64,000 nucleotides of DNA from Vibrio sp. Isolate34 (GTDB taxonomy: Bacteria; Pseudomonadota; Gammaproteobacteria; Enterobacterales; Vibrionaceae), in the NCBI RefSeq assembly GCF_022397915.1, contig NZ_JAKEUO010000012.1, positions 62,001-126,000 on the forward strand, read 5' to 3'. The position numbers and the translations under genes were made by a program. Of this stretch, positions 18,109 to 28,476 are shown one piece after another; positions within the stretch are counted from its first letter, which is position 1, and each line of letters starts with the position of its first letter. The notes under the pieces were generated by a model, which had not been told where the DNA came from, searched no databases, and worked only from the letters and a program-made list of their open reading frames with translations.

Positions 18109-19059
18109 TTAGAATTTAACTAACGCAGAACCCCAAGTGAAGCCGCCGCCAAATGCTTCAAGTAGAAGCGTTTGACCACGTTTAATTCGCCCGTCGCGAA
18201 CAGCCTCATCTAGGGCCGTTGGTACGGTAGCTGCCGACGTATTGCCGTGCTTATCAAGGGTAATTACCACTTGATCAAGTGACATCGTCAGCTTTTTAGC
18301 CGTTGCCGAAATAATACGGTAGTTCGCTTGGTGTGGAACTAACCAATCAAGCTCTGACTTATCCATATTGTTCGCAGCTAATGTATCTTTAACCAGCTTA
18401 GAAAGCTGAGTTACCGCCACTTTGAATACTTCGTTGCCCGCCATGTGCAGCCATTTGTCTGCATCACCGCCGCGCTCTGGTACTTCTAAGCTTAGAAGCT
18501 CGCCATATTTACCATCAGAGTAAATGTGAGTAGACAAAATACCTGGCTCTTCGCTTGCGCCTACAACCACCGCGCCTGCTGCATCACCAAATAGGATGAT
18601 AGTAGAGCGGTCAGTCGGATCACAGGTTTTTGACAGTGCATCAGCACCAATTACCAAAACGTTCTTGCACATGCCAGTCTTGATGTGTTGATCAGCAACA
18701 GACAGTGCGTAAACAAAACCAGAACACGCTGCAGCCAAATCAAACGCAGGGCAGCCTTTAATACCAAGCTTACCTTGTACCTGACATGCCGAAGACGGGA
18801 ATGTGTGGCTACTGCTGGTTGTCGCAACGATGATTAAATCAATATCTTCTTTGTCGATACCTGCCATTTCAATGGCATTCTCAGCAGCGTAAAACGCCAT
18901 ATCAGCAACGGTTTCGTTTTCCGCTGAAATACGACGCTCTTTAATACCTGTTCTAGCAACAATCCACTCATCGCTAGTCTCTACCATTTTCTCTAAGTCT
19001 GCGTTTGTACGCACCTGAGATGGCAAGTAGCTGCCAGTACCTAAAATTTTGCTATACAT
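18109..19059 (-). CDS. fabH: 3-oxoacyl-ACP synthase III
   Basis: This 316-residue enzyme starts fatty-acid synthesis from acetyl-CoA and malonyl-ACP. The Cys-His-Asn triad is visible: Cys in [13 protein letters not shown], His in [10 protein letters not shown] and Asn in [11 protein letters not shown]. It follows plsX by five bases. Vibrio genomes often hold a second FabH; this copy is the one in the fab cluster. Confidence 0.96.
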   Translation of the reverse strand: MYSKILGTGSYLPSQVRTNADLEKMVETSDEWIVARTGIKERRISAENETVADMAFYAAENAIEMAGIDKEDIDLIIVATTSSSHTFPSSACQVQGKLGIKGCPAFDLAAACSGFVYALSVADQHIKTGMCKNVLVIGADALSKTCDPTDRSTIILFGDAAGAVVVGASEEPGILSTHIYSDGKYGELLSLEVPERGGDADKWLHMAGNEVFKVAVTQLSKLVKDTLAANNMDKSELDWLVPHQANYRIISATAKKLTMSLDQVVITLDKHGNTSAATVPTALDEAVRDGRIKRGQTLLLEAFGGGFTWGSALVKF

Positions 19060-19064
19060 GAAGA

Positions 19065-20090
19065 CTAATAATGCCTCTCGAGTAAAACCGCTTCCAAACG
19101 ATCGCTAATGCGGCTGGGGACTTGTCGTTTGACCTCGTGTACTGCTTCACCAATCGCGTTGACGACTGCAGACACATCAGCACTTCCATGACTTTTAATG
19201 ACAATGCCGCGCAATCCTAACAAACTTGCGCCGTTATACTGGTCGGGGTTCAAGGTTTTTAATTCAGTAAATAGCTCAGAAAACAACATTCTGGCTATCC
19301 AACCCTTTATTGTTGAAGCCATCATGCGCGTTTTTAGCTTATCAATAAAGAGCTGAGCTGTACCTTCGCACGTTTTTAAGCAGACATTGCCCACAAAACC
19401 ATCACATACGACGACATCAGCAGCATCTTGAAGTAATTGATTACCTTCAATATAGCCTATGAAGTTCACAGACTGAGTATTCGACAACATTTCAGCGCAT
19501 CGTTTTACAAGGTCATTGCCTTTGATTTCTTCTGCACCGATATTCAAGATAGCGACACGTGGAGCGCGACCTAAATGTTGTTCCGCTAATGCACTGCCCA
19601 TCACGGCAAACTGAAAGAGTGAATCGGCATCACTAGAAACGTTCGCCCCTAAATCAAGCATCCATGTGCGATCCCCTGATGCAGTAGGCAAAGCTGAAAC
19701 CAATGCAGGCCTATCAATACCAGGAAGGAGTTTGAGTCGGAAACGGGACAAAGCCATCAGTGCGCCAGTGTTACCACCACTCACACAAGCATCAGCCTGT
19801 GATTCGGCAACCAGATCGATAGCGGCACGCATAGAACTGCCCTGGCTATTACGTAAGGCTAGTGAAGGTTTTTCAGAATTGGAAATAACTCGGTCACAAT
19901 GCTGGATACTCAAGCGAGAATCAGGCATTCGACCTAATGAAGATAATTGAGATGTGATCGCGTTTCGATCACCTATGAGAATGACTTTTAGCTCTGGGAA
20001 ATACGACAGTGCCTGCACGGCGGCAGGCACTGTTACACGAGGACCGAAGTCCCCGCCCATTGCATCAAGCGCAACGGTTAGATTTTGCAA
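19065..20090 (-). CDS. plsX: Phosphate acyltransferase PlsX
   Basis: This 341-residue enzyme converts acyl-ACP to acyl-phosphate, which PlsY uses to acylate glycerol-3-phosphate. It begins [13 protein letters not shown], the family signature, and has GGNTGAL and VCDGFVGN. It lies between rpmF and fabH in the conserved rpmF-plsX-fabH order, nine bases after rpmF, so ribosome and membrane-lipid genes are expressed together. Confidence 0.95.
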   Translation of the reverse strand: MQNLTVALDAMGGDFGPRVTVPAAVQALSYFPELKVILIGDRNAITSQLSSLGRMPDSRLSIQHCDRVISNSEKPSLALRNSQGSSMRAAIDLVAESQADACVSGGNTGALMALSRFRLKLLPGIDRPALVSALPTASGDRTWMLDLGANVSSDADSLFQFAVMGSALAEQHLGRAPRVAILNIGAEEIKGNDLVKRCAEMLSNTQSVNFIGYIEGNQLLQDAADVVVCDGFVGNVCLKTCEGTAQLFIDKLKTRMMASTIKGWIARMLFSELFTELKTLNPDQYNGASLLGLRGIVIKSHGSADVSAVVNAIGEAVHEVKRQVPSRISDRLEAVLLERHY

Positions 20091-20099
20091 AGGTCAACC

Positions 20100-20270
20100 T
20101 TACTTGTTGATAACCTTTTTGCCGCGGTAGAAACCTTCGGCAGTCACGTTGTGACGTAGGTGAGTTTCACCTGAAGTTGCGTCTACAGAAAGTGCAGCTG
20201 TAGTTAGTGCATCGTGTGAACGACGCATGCCACGCATTGAACGTGATTTCTTGCTCTTTTGTACGGCCAT
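20100..20270 (-). CDS. rpmF: 50S ribosomal protein L32
   Basis: A 56-residue basic protein starting [20 protein letters not shown] and ending RGKKVINK, one residue shorter than E. coli L32. The HDAL and RHN segments are conserved. The Cys residues found in some L32 proteins are absent, as in E. coli. It is the usual bridge between yceD and plsX. It was found by reading the gap between those genes. Confidence 0.96.
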   Translation of the reverse strand: MAVQKSKKSRSMRGMRRSHDALTTAALSVDATSGETHLRHNVTAEGFYRGKKVINK

Positions 20271-20305
20271 TGACCCTACTCCTATGTAAATTCTTAAAGA
20301 AGCTG

Positions 20306-20833
20306 TTACTTCTTCAAGCTTTTTAAAACATCAAATGGATTCGGCTTTTTATCTTCCTCAATTTCTTCAGGAAGTTCGCCAAACACCAAATTATTTGAGT
20401 TAACGCTACAGTCCGCATCGTCGTGCATTGCTATTTGTGGCAATCCAAGGATGAACTCGTCTTCAACTAATTGAATCAGGTCTAACTCACCGTACTCGTT
20501 CAGATCTACCAAATCGTACTCTTCCGGTGCTTCCTCTTCACTTTTCTCGCTGTAAACAGGAGTATAAGTAAATTGGACATCGCACTCATGTGCGAAAACC
20601 TCATTACAACGTTGACACTCTAAATCGACTTCGACGTTAGCTTTACCAGAGATAACGACTAATCGTTGTTCATCAAGCCCAAATGACATTGAGACTTGCG
20701 CGTCACGTTTTACGCCTTCAGTTGCTTCAGTTAAACGCTTTAAAAGACTGACTTGAATGATGCCATTCATATCCAGTCGTTTTTGAGCCGTTCTTGCCGG
20801 ATCAACTGTACGCGGTATTTTTTCCTTTTGCAT
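20306..20833 (-). CDS. yceD: YceD, DUF177 rRNA-accumulation protein
   Basis: This 175-residue protein has a CQRC pair in the middle ([10 protein letters not shown]) and later the conserved [10 protein letters not shown] region, as in YceD of the DUF177 family. In E. coli YceD is needed for normal 23S rRNA levels; its biochemistry is not known. It is immediately upstream of rpmF, the conserved position, and it is divergent from maf. It is probably the first gene of the yceD-rpmF-plsX-fab unit. Confidence 0.92.
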   Translation of the reverse strand: MQKEKIPRTVDPARTAQKRLDMNGIIQVSLLKRLTEATEGVKRDAQVSMSFGLDEQRLVVISGKANVEVDLECQRCNEVFAHECDVQFTYTPVYSEKSEEEAPEEYDLVDLNEYGELDLIQLVEDEFILGLPQIAMHDDADCSVNSNNLVFGELPEEIEEDKKPNPFDVLKSLKK

Positions 20834-20982
20834 AGGGCGCGAATCTTATCTTCCAAATCATGTTTAGTCAAAGGAAATGGCAAAAAAAATGTACTTTCCT
20901 GCCTTTCCTATTCAGAGCATTATGAATAGCAGGACAAGTTACGTTATCCTGAGATAAATGCTTCCTTGAATTGTAAATTAAA

Positions 20983-21564
20983 ATGAGAAATTACCAACTA
21001 GTTTTAGCCTCTACATCACCATTTAGGCAAGAGATCCTCAAAAAACTACAGTTAAGCTTCATTACTGCTAAACCAGACTGCGATGAAACGCCGCTTTCAA
21101 ATGAGACACCTCAACAGTTAGTTATGCGCCTTGCCGAGACAAAAGCTAAGTCCTGCGTGGTAGAACAACCAAGCTTAGTGATTGGTTCTGATCAGGTCTG
21201 TGTGATCGATGGAGAGATCATTGGTAAGCCACACACTCGTGAAAAAGCAATTGAGCAGTTATCTCGTCAAAGCGGTAAAAGCATCACTTTCTATACTGGT
21301 CTTTCGGTTTGGAACAGCGAGACCAACAAAGCTGACACGCGTCTCGACACCTTCATCGTGCATTTCCGTGATTTAACCAAGCAACAGATCATCTCTTACG
21401 TTGAGAAAGAGCAGCCTTATTACTGCGCGGGCAGTTTTATGTGTGAAGGGTTAGGTATTGCGTTATTTAAGCAGATGGAAGGCAAAGATCCGAACACCCT
21501 AATCGGTCTACCCCTTATCGATTTAGTGGATATGTTAGATGCCCAAGGAATGAGTGTGCTTTAA
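20983..21564 (+). CDS. yceF: Maf-family nucleotide pyrophosphatase, YceF type
   Basis: This 193-residue protein has the Maf start LVLASTSPFRQEIL, the catalytic GSDQV segment and KPHTREKAIEQL. Maf proteins hydrolyse non-canonical nucleotides. The YceF subgroup prefers 7-methyl-GTP, and the location divergent from yceD-rpmF matches E. coli yceF. The ATG follows an AT-rich region with no strong ribosome binding site. Two palindromic repeats lie just downstream. Confidence 0.92.
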   Translation: MRNYQLVLASTSPFRQEILKKLQLSFITAKPDCDETPLSNETPQQLVMRLAETKAKSCVVEQPSLVIGSDQVCVIDGEIIGKPHTREKAIEQLSRQSGKSITFYTGLSVWNSETNKADTRLDTFIVHFRDLTKQQIISYVEKEQPYYCAGSFMCEGLGIALFKQMEGKDPNTLIGLPLIDLVDMLDAQGMSVL

Positions 21565-21588
21565 CTGGCGCTTATCACACTTACAGAA

Positions 21589-21622
21589 ATTCCCTACTCC
21601 TTCCTTCGTCAGTCTAGGGAAT
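21589..21622. repeat. Palindromic intergenic repeat, copy 1
   Basis: 8-bp inverted arms ATTCCCTA / TAGGGAAT enclose an 18-bp spacer. The same arms recur at 29717-29751, and a related inverted copy lies at 21689-21722, so this appears to be a dispersed repeat family. Confidence 0.75.
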
Positions 21623-21688
21623 GACGGAAACTAGTTACAGTCCTGAGGGCTTCTCGTTATTTGGTCATTGGTAATTCAATGTGTCGTC

Positions 21689-21722
21689 ATCCTCAAGAGC
21701 GAGGAACGAACGAGTTGGGGAT
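21689..21722. repeat. Palindromic intergenic repeat, copy 2 (inverted)
   Basis: Arms ATCCTCAA / TTGGGGAT (7 of 8 bp) also enclose an 18-bp spacer. Reverse-complemented, its spacer matches that of copy 1 at 13 of 18 positions. It holds the 11-mer CGAGGAACGAA, also found at 47695-47705. Confidence 0.7.
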
Positions 21723-21746
21723 CTTCTACAGTAGGCACAAACAAAA

Positions 21747-21771
21747 AAGGTTGACGATATTCGTCAACCTT
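21747..21771 (-). terminator. Terminator after rluC
   Basis: An 11-bp stem (AAGGTTGACGA / TCGTCAACCTT) with loop TAT is followed on the minus strand by T residues (A tract 21743-21748). It lies about 80 bp past the rluC stop codon. Confidence 0.88.
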
Positions 21772-21818
21772 AATCATTTTCAGATAGCTGATACTCAATC
21801 CTGAAAGGGTTTTTCCTT

Positions 21819-21846
21819 TCGTATCTCGTATCTCGTATCTCGTATC
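21819..21846. repeat. Tandem repeat, four copies of a 7-bp unit
   Basis: Four perfect copies of TCGTATC abut the rluC stop codon (21850). The repeat lies in the 3' untranslated part of rluC. A 7-bp unit in non-coding DNA is free to vary in copy number. Confidence 0.93.
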
Positions 21847-21849
21847 TTC

Positions 21850-22794
21850 TTAGATCTTACGCAATCCGGTCAGTGCTTTTTCAAGTCTCGCTTCCATTGG
21901 GGCAGAGATATCCATCTTCTCTTCGCTACCTGGGTGCGTGAACTTAATGTTTGCTGCGTGTAGGAACAAACGATCCAAACCAACCTTACCCGTGTAAGCA
22001 TCAAAACGACGATCACCGTAGCGATCATCCCAAGCAATTGGGTGGCCAGTATATTGAGTATGTACACGGATTTGGTGTGTACGACCCGTAATTGGACTTG
22101 CTTGAACTAACGTCGCATCTTTGAATTTTTCTAAAACTCTAAAGCGCGTCTCAGAGGCTTTACCGTTCGGGTTCACACGAACAATACTGTTCACTTCATT
22201 TTTCAACAATGGAGCGTTAACAACCTTACAGCTGTTCTTCCATTCGCCCATGACTAAAGCGAAGTAATATTTTTGAACCGTTTTTTCACGGAACTGTGCT
22301 TGAAGGTGTCTTAGCGCCGAGCGCTTCTTAGCAACAAGCAGAATGCCAGATGTATCTCTATCGATACGATGCACTAACTCTAGAAAACGAGCATCAGGAC
22401 GAAGTGCACGCAATGCTTCGATTGCGCCAAACTTCAGCCCACTGCCACCATGAACAGCAGTGCCCGAAGGTTTGTTCAGAATCAGCATGTGATCATCTTC
22501 GTAAATGATGCACTGTTCTAATTCTGAAACCTTGTTGAGTTTCGTGCTTGGCACGTTCTCTTCGGTTTTCTCTTCAATCGTGACTGGCGGGATACGAACT
22601 AAATCACCAGCTTTTAGTTTGTACTCTGCCTTGATGCGTTTTTTATTTACGCGGACTTCGCCTTTACGCACGATTCGGTAAATCATGCTTTTCGGGATAT
22701 TTTTTAATTGGTTGCGTAAGAAGTTATCAATACGCTGACCAGCCATATCTTCGTCAATGTCGACAAATTGGACTTGGGTTCTAATTTCGCTCAT
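21850..22794 (-). CDS. rluC: 23S rRNA pseudouridine synthase RluC
   Basis: This 314-residue enzyme makes pseudouridine at 955, 2504 and 2580 of 23S rRNA. An N-terminal S4 RNA-binding domain (about 15-75, QRIDNFLRNQLKNIPKSMIYR) is followed by the RluA-type catalytic domain with the Asp in HRIDRDTSGILLVAKK and the RTHQIRVH motif. The position divergent from rne identifies RluC rather than RluD. Length fits E. coli RluC (319 aa). Confidence 0.94.
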   Translation of the reverse strand: MSEIRTQVQFVDIDEDMAGQRIDNFLRNQLKNIPKSMIYRIVRKGEVRVNKKRIKAEYKLKAGDLVRIPPVTIEEKTEENVPSTKLNKVSELEQCIIYEDDHMLILNKPSGTAVHGGSGLKFGAIEALRALRPDARFLELVHRIDRDTSGILLVAKKRSALRHLQAQFREKTVQKYYFALVMGEWKNSCKVVNAPLLKNEVNSIVRVNPNGKASETRFRVLEKFKDATLVQASPITGRTHQIRVHTQYTGHPIAWDDRYGDRRFDAYTGKVGLDRLFLHAANIKFTHPGSEEKMDISAPMEARLEKALTGLRKI

Positions 22795-23159
22795 TAGGCT
22801 ATTGTATCACTGTCACTTTTGATAATTGAGATTTTCTTAGCTCGATTCCGAACTTATTTATCCATAATCCCTACCGTTCTATCCTCAAATGCTCGTTGAA
22901 ATTCTATATTTCTTTGATTCTTCGAACAAAAAAGCACCAAGATTCCTGCAAATTAAAATATCAATTGATAAATTATTTATAGACAGTGAGTTAGAGCTAT
23001 CAAAACCCAAACAAAAACTGTTTTTTTTACAGCATTCCGACAAAGCAGATTGCTGTGTTTACCGACCGCTGCTATAGTTCACAGCTGCTATCAGTGGTTT
23101 GACTATTATTTAAACAGCTAACCATTCATAAGCAAGTAAATGAGTAGATAACTCAGATT

Positions 23160-23412
23160 AGACAGTGCTGCAATCGGCGTAAGACACGATCAACTGAGTC
23201 CCTTATCGCTCTACTCACGTACGCTCATGTTGAGTATTCACCGCCACATCGCGGATCATAGGCTAACTCCCTATGATGACTGACGTGCCCCAGAGCATCC
23301 CTCTCCAGCCGGGAGGCTGCACCGATAAAGCCATGGGATCTGGCACCATGAGAAACGAAATAAAGCGATAAGAACAATGATGAAAATAAGAAAAGACAAT
23401 GAGAATTTCTAA
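23160..23412 (+). promoter_or_regulatory. Structured 5' leader of rne
   Basis: The region between rluC and rne is 618 bp. Its rne-proximal part is rich in stems: ATCATAGG / CCTATGAT (23255-23277), CAGCC / GGCTG and others up to about 23350. The last 60 bp are AG-rich and unstructured. In E. coli rne has a ~360-nt leader whose hairpins let RNase E cleave and repress its own mRNA. Position and structure suggest the same here; boundaries are approximate. The rluC-proximal part (22795-23159) shows nothing else I can support. Confidence 0.55.
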
Positions 23413-26400
23413 ATGAAAAGAATGTTAATTAACGCAACTCAAAAAGAAGAGTTGCGTGTCGCTTTGGTTGATGGCCAGCGACTGTTCGATCTAGATATCG
23501 AAAGTCCAGGTCACGAGTCAAAAAAAGCGAATATCTACAAAGGACGTATTACCCGTATTGAGCCAAGCCTAGAAGCGGCATTTGTTGATTACGGCGCAGA
23601 ACGTCACGGTTTCCTCCCTCTTAAAGAAATTGCCCGCGAATACTTCCCTGAAGGTTATACATACCAAGGCCGTCCTAGCATTAAAGAAGTGCTAAAAGAA
23701 GGCCAAGAAGTAATCGTACAAGTAGAGAAAGAAGAACGTGGTAGCAAAGGTGCTGCACTGACAACTTTCATCTCTTTGGCGGGTAGCTACTTAGTTCTTA
23801 TGCCTAATAACCCTCGTGCTGGCGGTATTTCTCGTCGTATCGAAGGTGATGAGCGCACTCAACTGAAAGCAGCATTAAGCACTCTTGAGCTTCCTCAAGG
23901 TATGGGCTTAATCGTGCGTACAGCAGGTGTTGGCAAAAGTGCAGAAGAGTTAGAGTGGGACCTGAATGTTCTATTGAATCACTGGGGCGCTATCAAGCAA
24001 GCTTCTGATTCGAATGCAGCTCCTTTCCTTATTCACCAAGAAAGTAACGTTATCGTTCGCGCGATTCGTGACTACCTACGTCGTGACATCGGCGAGATTC
24101 TAATCGACAGCAATACTATTTTTGAACGTGCACAAGCGCACATTCAATTAATACGCCCAGATTTCATGAATCGCGTTAAGAAATACGATGGTGAAGTGCC
24201 ACTATTCAGCCATTACCAGATTGAAAGCCAGATCGAATCTGCTTTCCAACGTGAAGTTCGTCTTCCATCTGGTGGTTCTATCGTAATCGACCCAACAGAA
24301 GCTCTGACTTCTATCGATATCAACTCTGCTCGTGCAACAAAGGGCGGCGATATCGAAGAAACAGCACTTAACACTAACCTAGAAGCAGCCGATGAAATTG
24401 CACGTCAATTACGTCTACGTGATCTAGGTGGTCTTGTTGTTATCGACTTTATCGATATGACCCCGGTTCGCCACCAACGCGAAGTAGAAAGCCGTCTACG
24501 TGATGCTGTTCGTTTAGATCGCGCACGTGTTCAGATTGGTCGTATTTCTCGCTTTGGTCTTCTAGAGATGTCTCGTCAACGTTTGAGCCCATCACTAGCT
24601 GAAGCAAGTCACCACATTTGTCCTCGTTGTACAGGTACTGGTGTTGTTCGTGATAACGAATCTCTAGCACTATCTGTTCTACGTCTGATCGAAGAAGAAG
24701 CTCTAAAAGACAACACTGCGCAAGTTCTTGCTGTAGTCCCTGTTCCTATCGCTTCTTACCTATTGAACGAGAAACGTCGCTCAGTAAACCACATCGAGAA
24801 GAACCAAGAAGTTAAGATCACTGTTGTTCCTAACTCTGACATGGAAACGCCACATTTTGAGGTTATCCGTGTACGTGAAGGTGAAGAGTTCGATCTACTG
24901 TCTTACCTACTGCCTAACAAGCTAGAAGCTCTAAAAGAAGCGGAAAGCAAAGAACCAGCAGAACAGACTATTCGTCCTAAGAAGATCGAAGAGCCAGCTC
25001 TGAAAGGTTTCGCCGCTCCAGCTCAATCAGCACCGACTCCTGCTCCAGCCCCTAAAGCTGTTGAAGAGAAGAAAGTTGAACCAGCTGCAGCAACGCAAGA
25101 ACCAGGTCTAATTGGTCGTTTCTTCAAAGCTATCGGTAGCTTCTTATTCGGCTCTTCAACTCAAGAAGAGAAGAAAGAAGAAGAGAAGAAAGAAGAAGAA
25201 AAACCTAAGAACAATCGCAACAACGGCAACCGTCAACGCCGTGATCGTAACGATAACCGTCGTCGCAACCAACGTGGTGAGCGTGGTGACAATCGTAACG
25301 AAAACCGTGACAACAAACGCCGTCGTAAGCCAGCTCGTGACGAGAAACCTGAAGAGCAGAAAGAAGCAGCTCCACAGCAGAATCGTCAACCTCGCAAGCC
25401 TAAGCAAGATCGTCGCAACAAGCCACGTGATGAGCAGAAGCAACGCGAAGAGCAAGCACCTTCTAAACTAGCAGAAGAAGGCCTACAGCTAGCGGCAGAA
25501 GCTCAAGCTGATAAGCCAGAAGCGCCTAAGGCTAAGCCTGAAGCGAAAGCAGCTAAGATCAAAGAGCGCCGTCAACGTCGTAAACTGAACAAGCAAGTTC
25601 GTGTTAAAGACCAACAAGCTCAAGCTGAAGACAACGCGTCAAAAGAACAGGCTGTTGCAAAAGAACAATCATTCGCTCAAGAGCAAAGAGTTGCGGAACA
25701 AGTAGAAGCAACTCAAGCAAATGCTGAGCAAACTGAACAGGAAGAGCCGAAGCAACGTCGTAACCGTCGTTCTCCACGTCACCTACGTGCAAGTGGTCAA
25801 CGTCGTCGTCGCGGTCGTGATCGTCGCCCTAACCCATTCCGCCTACGTAAAGGTGGTGTAGCTTCTCCAGAGATGGCTATGGGTAAAGTGATGCCTCGCT
25901 TCATTCCGAAACCCCACCACAAACAGGCAAAACCTGAAGTGGCTGAAGTTCAAGTAGCAGTTGAAGCTCAAGTTTCTGTTAAAGAACAAGAGCAAAACGT
26001 AGCTCAAGAGACGGCTCCACAAAGCAACGTAGCAATGGCAGGCGGCTTTGCGTGTCCTGAACTGGCTATGGGCAAAGTGATTATCCGTCGCGAAGAAGCT
26101 GCTGTTGAAGCTCAAGTAGCTGAGACTCCTGCTGTAGTTGAAGAAGCTCCAGTTGTTGAAGCACAAAAAGTTGAAACGCCTAAAGCTGAAAGTGTGGAAG
26201 TTGAACAAGCTCCGGTTGAAGCTGTGAAAGCAGAAGAAGCCGTGGTTGAAGCACCAGTTGTTGAAACTGCTGTCGTTGAACCAACAAAAGCAGTTGAAGC
26301 GCCTAAAGCTGAAAGTGTGAAAGTTGAAGAAGCTCCTGTGGTAGAAGCACCAGCTTCAGAAGCAGCACCAAAAGCGGCAGTTGCTAAGAAACAAGCGGGT

Positions 26401-26553
26401 TCGCCAATGACTAAAGCTCCTGGTCCTCAAGAGATCAAAGAGATTGAAGTTGTTGCTGCTCCATTCCGTACTGAGCGTTTTGTACCGAAAGGTGCTGGCA
26501 GTCAAGCAGCGTCAAACAAAGCTGGCGCAGGCATGACTAAGCCAAACTACTAG
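23413..26553 (+). CDS. rne: Ribonuclease E
   Basis: This 1046-residue endonuclease is the core of the RNA degradosome. It has an S1 domain (about 35-120), a DNase I-like catalytic part with the metal-binding Asp residues in [13 protein letters not shown] and VVIDFIDM, and the zinc-link CPRCTGTG. A membrane-anchoring amphipathic helix lies at about 565-582 ([18 protein letters not shown]), where E. coli has its segment. The C-terminal half is Arg-, Glu- and Val/Pro-rich scaffold. It includes an E/K purine tract, two related blocks ([13 protein letters not shown] and [13 protein letters not shown]) and two C-terminal MTK-P motifs ([17 protein letters not shown]). The latter resemble degradosome-partner sites. 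Confidence 0.96.
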   Translation: MKRMLINATQKEELRVALVDGQRLFDLDIESPGHESKKANIYKGRITRIEPSLEAAFVDYGAERHGFLPLKEIAREYFPEGYTYQGRPSIKEVLKEGQEVIVQVEKEERGSKGAALTTFISLAGSYLVLMPNNPRAGGISRRIEGDERTQLKAALSTLELPQGMGLIVRTAGVGKSAEELEWDLNVLLNHWGAIKQASDSNAAPFLIHQESNVIVRAIRDYLRRDIGEILIDSNTIFERAQAHIQLIRPDFMNRVKKYDGEVPLFSHYQIESQIESAFQREVRLPSGGSIVIDPTEALTSIDINSARATKGGDIEETALNTNLEAADEIARQLRLRDLGGLVVIDFIDMTPVRHQREVESRLRDAVRLDRARVQIGRISRFGLLEMSRQRLSPSLAEASHHICPRCTGTGVVRDNESLALSVLRLIEEEALKDNTAQVLAVVPVPIASYLLNEKRRSVNHIEKNQEVKITVVPNSDMETPHFEVIRVREGEEFDLLSYLLPNKLEALKEAESKEPAEQTIRPKKIEEPALKGFAAPAQSAPTPAPAPKAVEEKKVEPAAATQEPGLIGRFFKAIGSFLFGSSTQEEKKEEEKKEEEKPKNNRNNGNRQRRDRNDNRRRNQRGERGDNRNENRDNKRRRKPARDEKPEEQKEAAPQQNRQPRKPKQDRRNKPRDEQKQREEQAPSKLAEEGLQLAAEAQADKPEAPKAKPEAKAAKIKERRQRRKLNKQVRVKDQQAQAEDNASKEQAVAKEQSFAQEQRVAEQVEATQANAEQTEQEEPKQRRNRRSPRHLRASGQRRRRGRDRRPNPFRLRKGGVASPEMAMGKVMPRFIPKPHHKQAKPEVAEVQVAVEAQVSVKEQEQNVAQETAPQSNVAMAGGFACPELAMGKVIIRREEAAVEAQVAETPAVVEEAPVVEAQKVETPKAESVEVEQAPVEAVKAEEAVVEAPVVETAVVEPTKAVEAPKAESVKVEEAPVVEAPASEAAPKAAVAKKQAGSPMTKAPGPQEIKEIEVVAAPFRTERFVPKGAGSQAASNKAGAGMTKPNY

Positions 26554-26588
26554 CGTTTACTGCTAAGTAATCACTAGAAAATCGAATC

Positions 26589-26614
26589 AAAGGCTGCTTA
26601 TTAAAGCAGCCTTT
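26589..26614 (+). terminator. Terminator after rne
   Basis: An 11-bp stem (AAAGGCTGCTT / AAGCAGCCTTT) with a 4-nt loop is followed by TT on the plus strand. It lies about 36 bp past the rne stop codon. Confidence 0.9.
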
Positions 26615-26812
26615 TTCATATCTGCTAATCGAATAAAAATTAATAGATATATTACTCAAAGTTAGGTTCAACCTTGAACTTAATCACATTTTTGGGTAGC
26701 ATTCGCGCACTTGTCTTTTCGACACTTAGCTATTGCCGCTCTTTTCAATCACCGTTTGGCTACGCAATACACTCGTGTCGGGTAAATCCATCTAAAGCAT
26801 AGCTGAGCAAAC

Positions 26813-28360
26813 ATGTTCGAATTCCCACAATTTTCAAAGCACTCTGTAAAGAATGATGTGCTTTCAGGTCTTACAGTAGCCCTAGCTCTGGTACCTGAAG
26901 CCGTAGCATTCGCCTTTGTTGCAGGCGTTGACCCAATGGTTGGTCTGTACGCAGCATTCATCGTAGGTTTAATTACTTCTGTCTTCGGCGGTCGTCCAGG
27001 TATGATTTCTGGTGCAACTGGCGCAATGGCTGTTGTAATGGTGAGCCTAGTAGCAACCCATGGCGTTCAATACCTATTTGCGGCAGTTATGCTAGCCGGC
27101 CTTCTGCAAATTGCAGCGGGTGTATTTAAGCTAGGTAAATTCATCCGTATCGTTCCGCACCCAGTAATGATTGGTTTCGTGAACGGTTTAGCAATCGTTA
27201 TCTTCTTAGCGCAGCTTGGACAATTTAAGGCACCAGACGTAACAGGTGCACTAACTTGGTTACCAAGTGGTCAAATGACACTGATGTTAGGTCTTGTAGC
27301 ATTGACTATGGCTATCATCCACTTCCTACCTAAGCTAACAACAGCAGTACCATCGTCATTGGTTGCTATTGTTACGGTAACGGCTTTGGTTGTTGGCCTT
27401 GATCTAGAAACTCGTACTGTTGTTGATTTCTTACGCACCATGTCTGGTGACGAAGCAGCAACACTAGCGGGCTCTCTACCAACATTCTCTATTCCAGCAG
27501 TACCGTTTAGCCTAGAAACGCTATACATCATCCTGCCTTACGCAGTGATTCTGGCAGCGATTGGTCTAATCGAATCACTACTGACGCTAACCGTACTAGA
27601 CGAAATGACAAACACTCGTGGTCAATCTAACCGTGAATGTGTTGGTCAAGGTATGGCGAACGTGACGTGTTCAGTATTTGGTGCGATGGGTGGTTGTGCG
27701 ATGATCGGTCAATCGATGATCAACGTAAACTCAGGTGGTCGTGGTCGTCTTTCTGGTATCGTTGCTGCCGTTGCACTACTGATGTTCATTCTATTCGGCT
27801 CTGCACTTATCGAAATGATTCCTCTAGCAGCGCTAGTGGGTGTAATGTTCATGGTTGTAATTGGTACATTCGAATGGGCAACCTTCAAGCTTGCACGTCG
27901 CGTACCTAAGCAAGACTTCTTCGTTATCGTTCTTGTTACCGTTGTAACTGTAATGACTGACCTAGCGGTTGCTGTATTTGTGGGTGTAATTGCATCTGCA
28001 CTGATGTTTGCATGGCAACATGCTAAGCATATCTACGCAGACACATCAGTAAACGAAAAAGGCTCTAAAGAGTACAAAGTTAACGGCCCGATCTTCTTTG
28101 GTTCAACGGCTAACTTCCTAGAGTTGTTTGACGCATACAACGATCCACAAGATGTTATCGTTGATTTCGCAAACTCACGTGTTACTGACCACTCAGCTAT
28201 TGAAGCGATTGATACCATTGCAGAGCGTTACGCAGCACTAGGTAAAACGCTTCACCTTCGCCACCTAAGCCAAGACTGTGTTGCTATGCTGCACAAAGCT
28301 GGTAGCTTAGTTGAAGCGAACGTAGCAGAAGACCCAATCTACAAAGTAATGTCTAAGTAA
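26813..28360 (+). CDS. SulP-family anion transporter with STAS domain
   Basis: This 515-residue membrane protein has about 10-12 hydrophobic segments and the SulP signature region ([34 protein letters not shown]). A C-terminal STAS domain (about 415-510) follows, with [17 protein letters not shown]. SulP proteins move sulphate, bicarbonate or other anions with Na+ or H+. No sulphate-assimilation or carbonic anhydrase gene adjoins it, so the substrate is open; bicarbonate is plausible for a marine Vibrio but is only an inference. The ribosome binding site is weak (GAGC). Confidence 0.85.
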   Translation: MFEFPQFSKHSVKNDVLSGLTVALALVPEAVAFAFVAGVDPMVGLYAAFIVGLITSVFGGRPGMISGATGAMAVVMVSLVATHGVQYLFAAVMLAGLLQIAAGVFKLGKFIRIVPHPVMIGFVNGLAIVIFLAQLGQFKAPDVTGALTWLPSGQMTLMLGLVALTMAIIHFLPKLTTAVPSSLVAIVTVTALVVGLDLETRTVVDFLRTMSGDEAATLAGSLPTFSIPAVPFSLETLYIILPYAVILAAIGLIESLLTLTVLDEMTNTRGQSNRECVGQGMANVTCSVFGAMGGCAMIGQSMINVNSGGRGRLSGIVAAVALLMFILFGSALIEMIPLAALVGVMFMVVIGTFEWATFKLARRVPKQDFFVIVLVTVVTVMTDLAVAVFVGVIASALMFAWQHAKHIYADTSVNEKGSKEYKVNGPIFFGSTANFLELFDAYNDPQDVIVDFANSRVTDHSAIEAIDTIAERYAALGKTLHLRHLSQDCVAMLHKAGSLVEANVAEDPIYKVMSK

Positions 28361-28387
28361 TCTTAGTCAGAGCTTAAAGCTAGATTT

Positions 28388-28418
28388 AAAAGGCCTACAT
28401 TAAATGTCGGCCTTTTTT
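28388..28418 (+). terminator. Terminator after the SulP gene
   Basis: AAAAGGCC and ACAT pair with ATGT and GGCCTTTT around one mismatch, followed by T residues. It lies about 28 bp past the stop codon. Confidence 0.88.
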
Positions 28419-28476
28419 ATACGTCATCTTTAGTCACTAGCCAGCAAAGCACTGAACACTAAACATAGATTCGATG

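Noticed and set aside
22889..23077. 62-codon frame in the rluC-rne gap
   Set aside because: It lies in the promoter/leader region, has no ribosome binding site and no family resemblance.
25156..25455. Long antisense frame within rne
   Set aside because: It is the complement of the Arg/Glu/Lys-rich scaffold and encodes only Leu/Thr/Val runs, a composition artefact.
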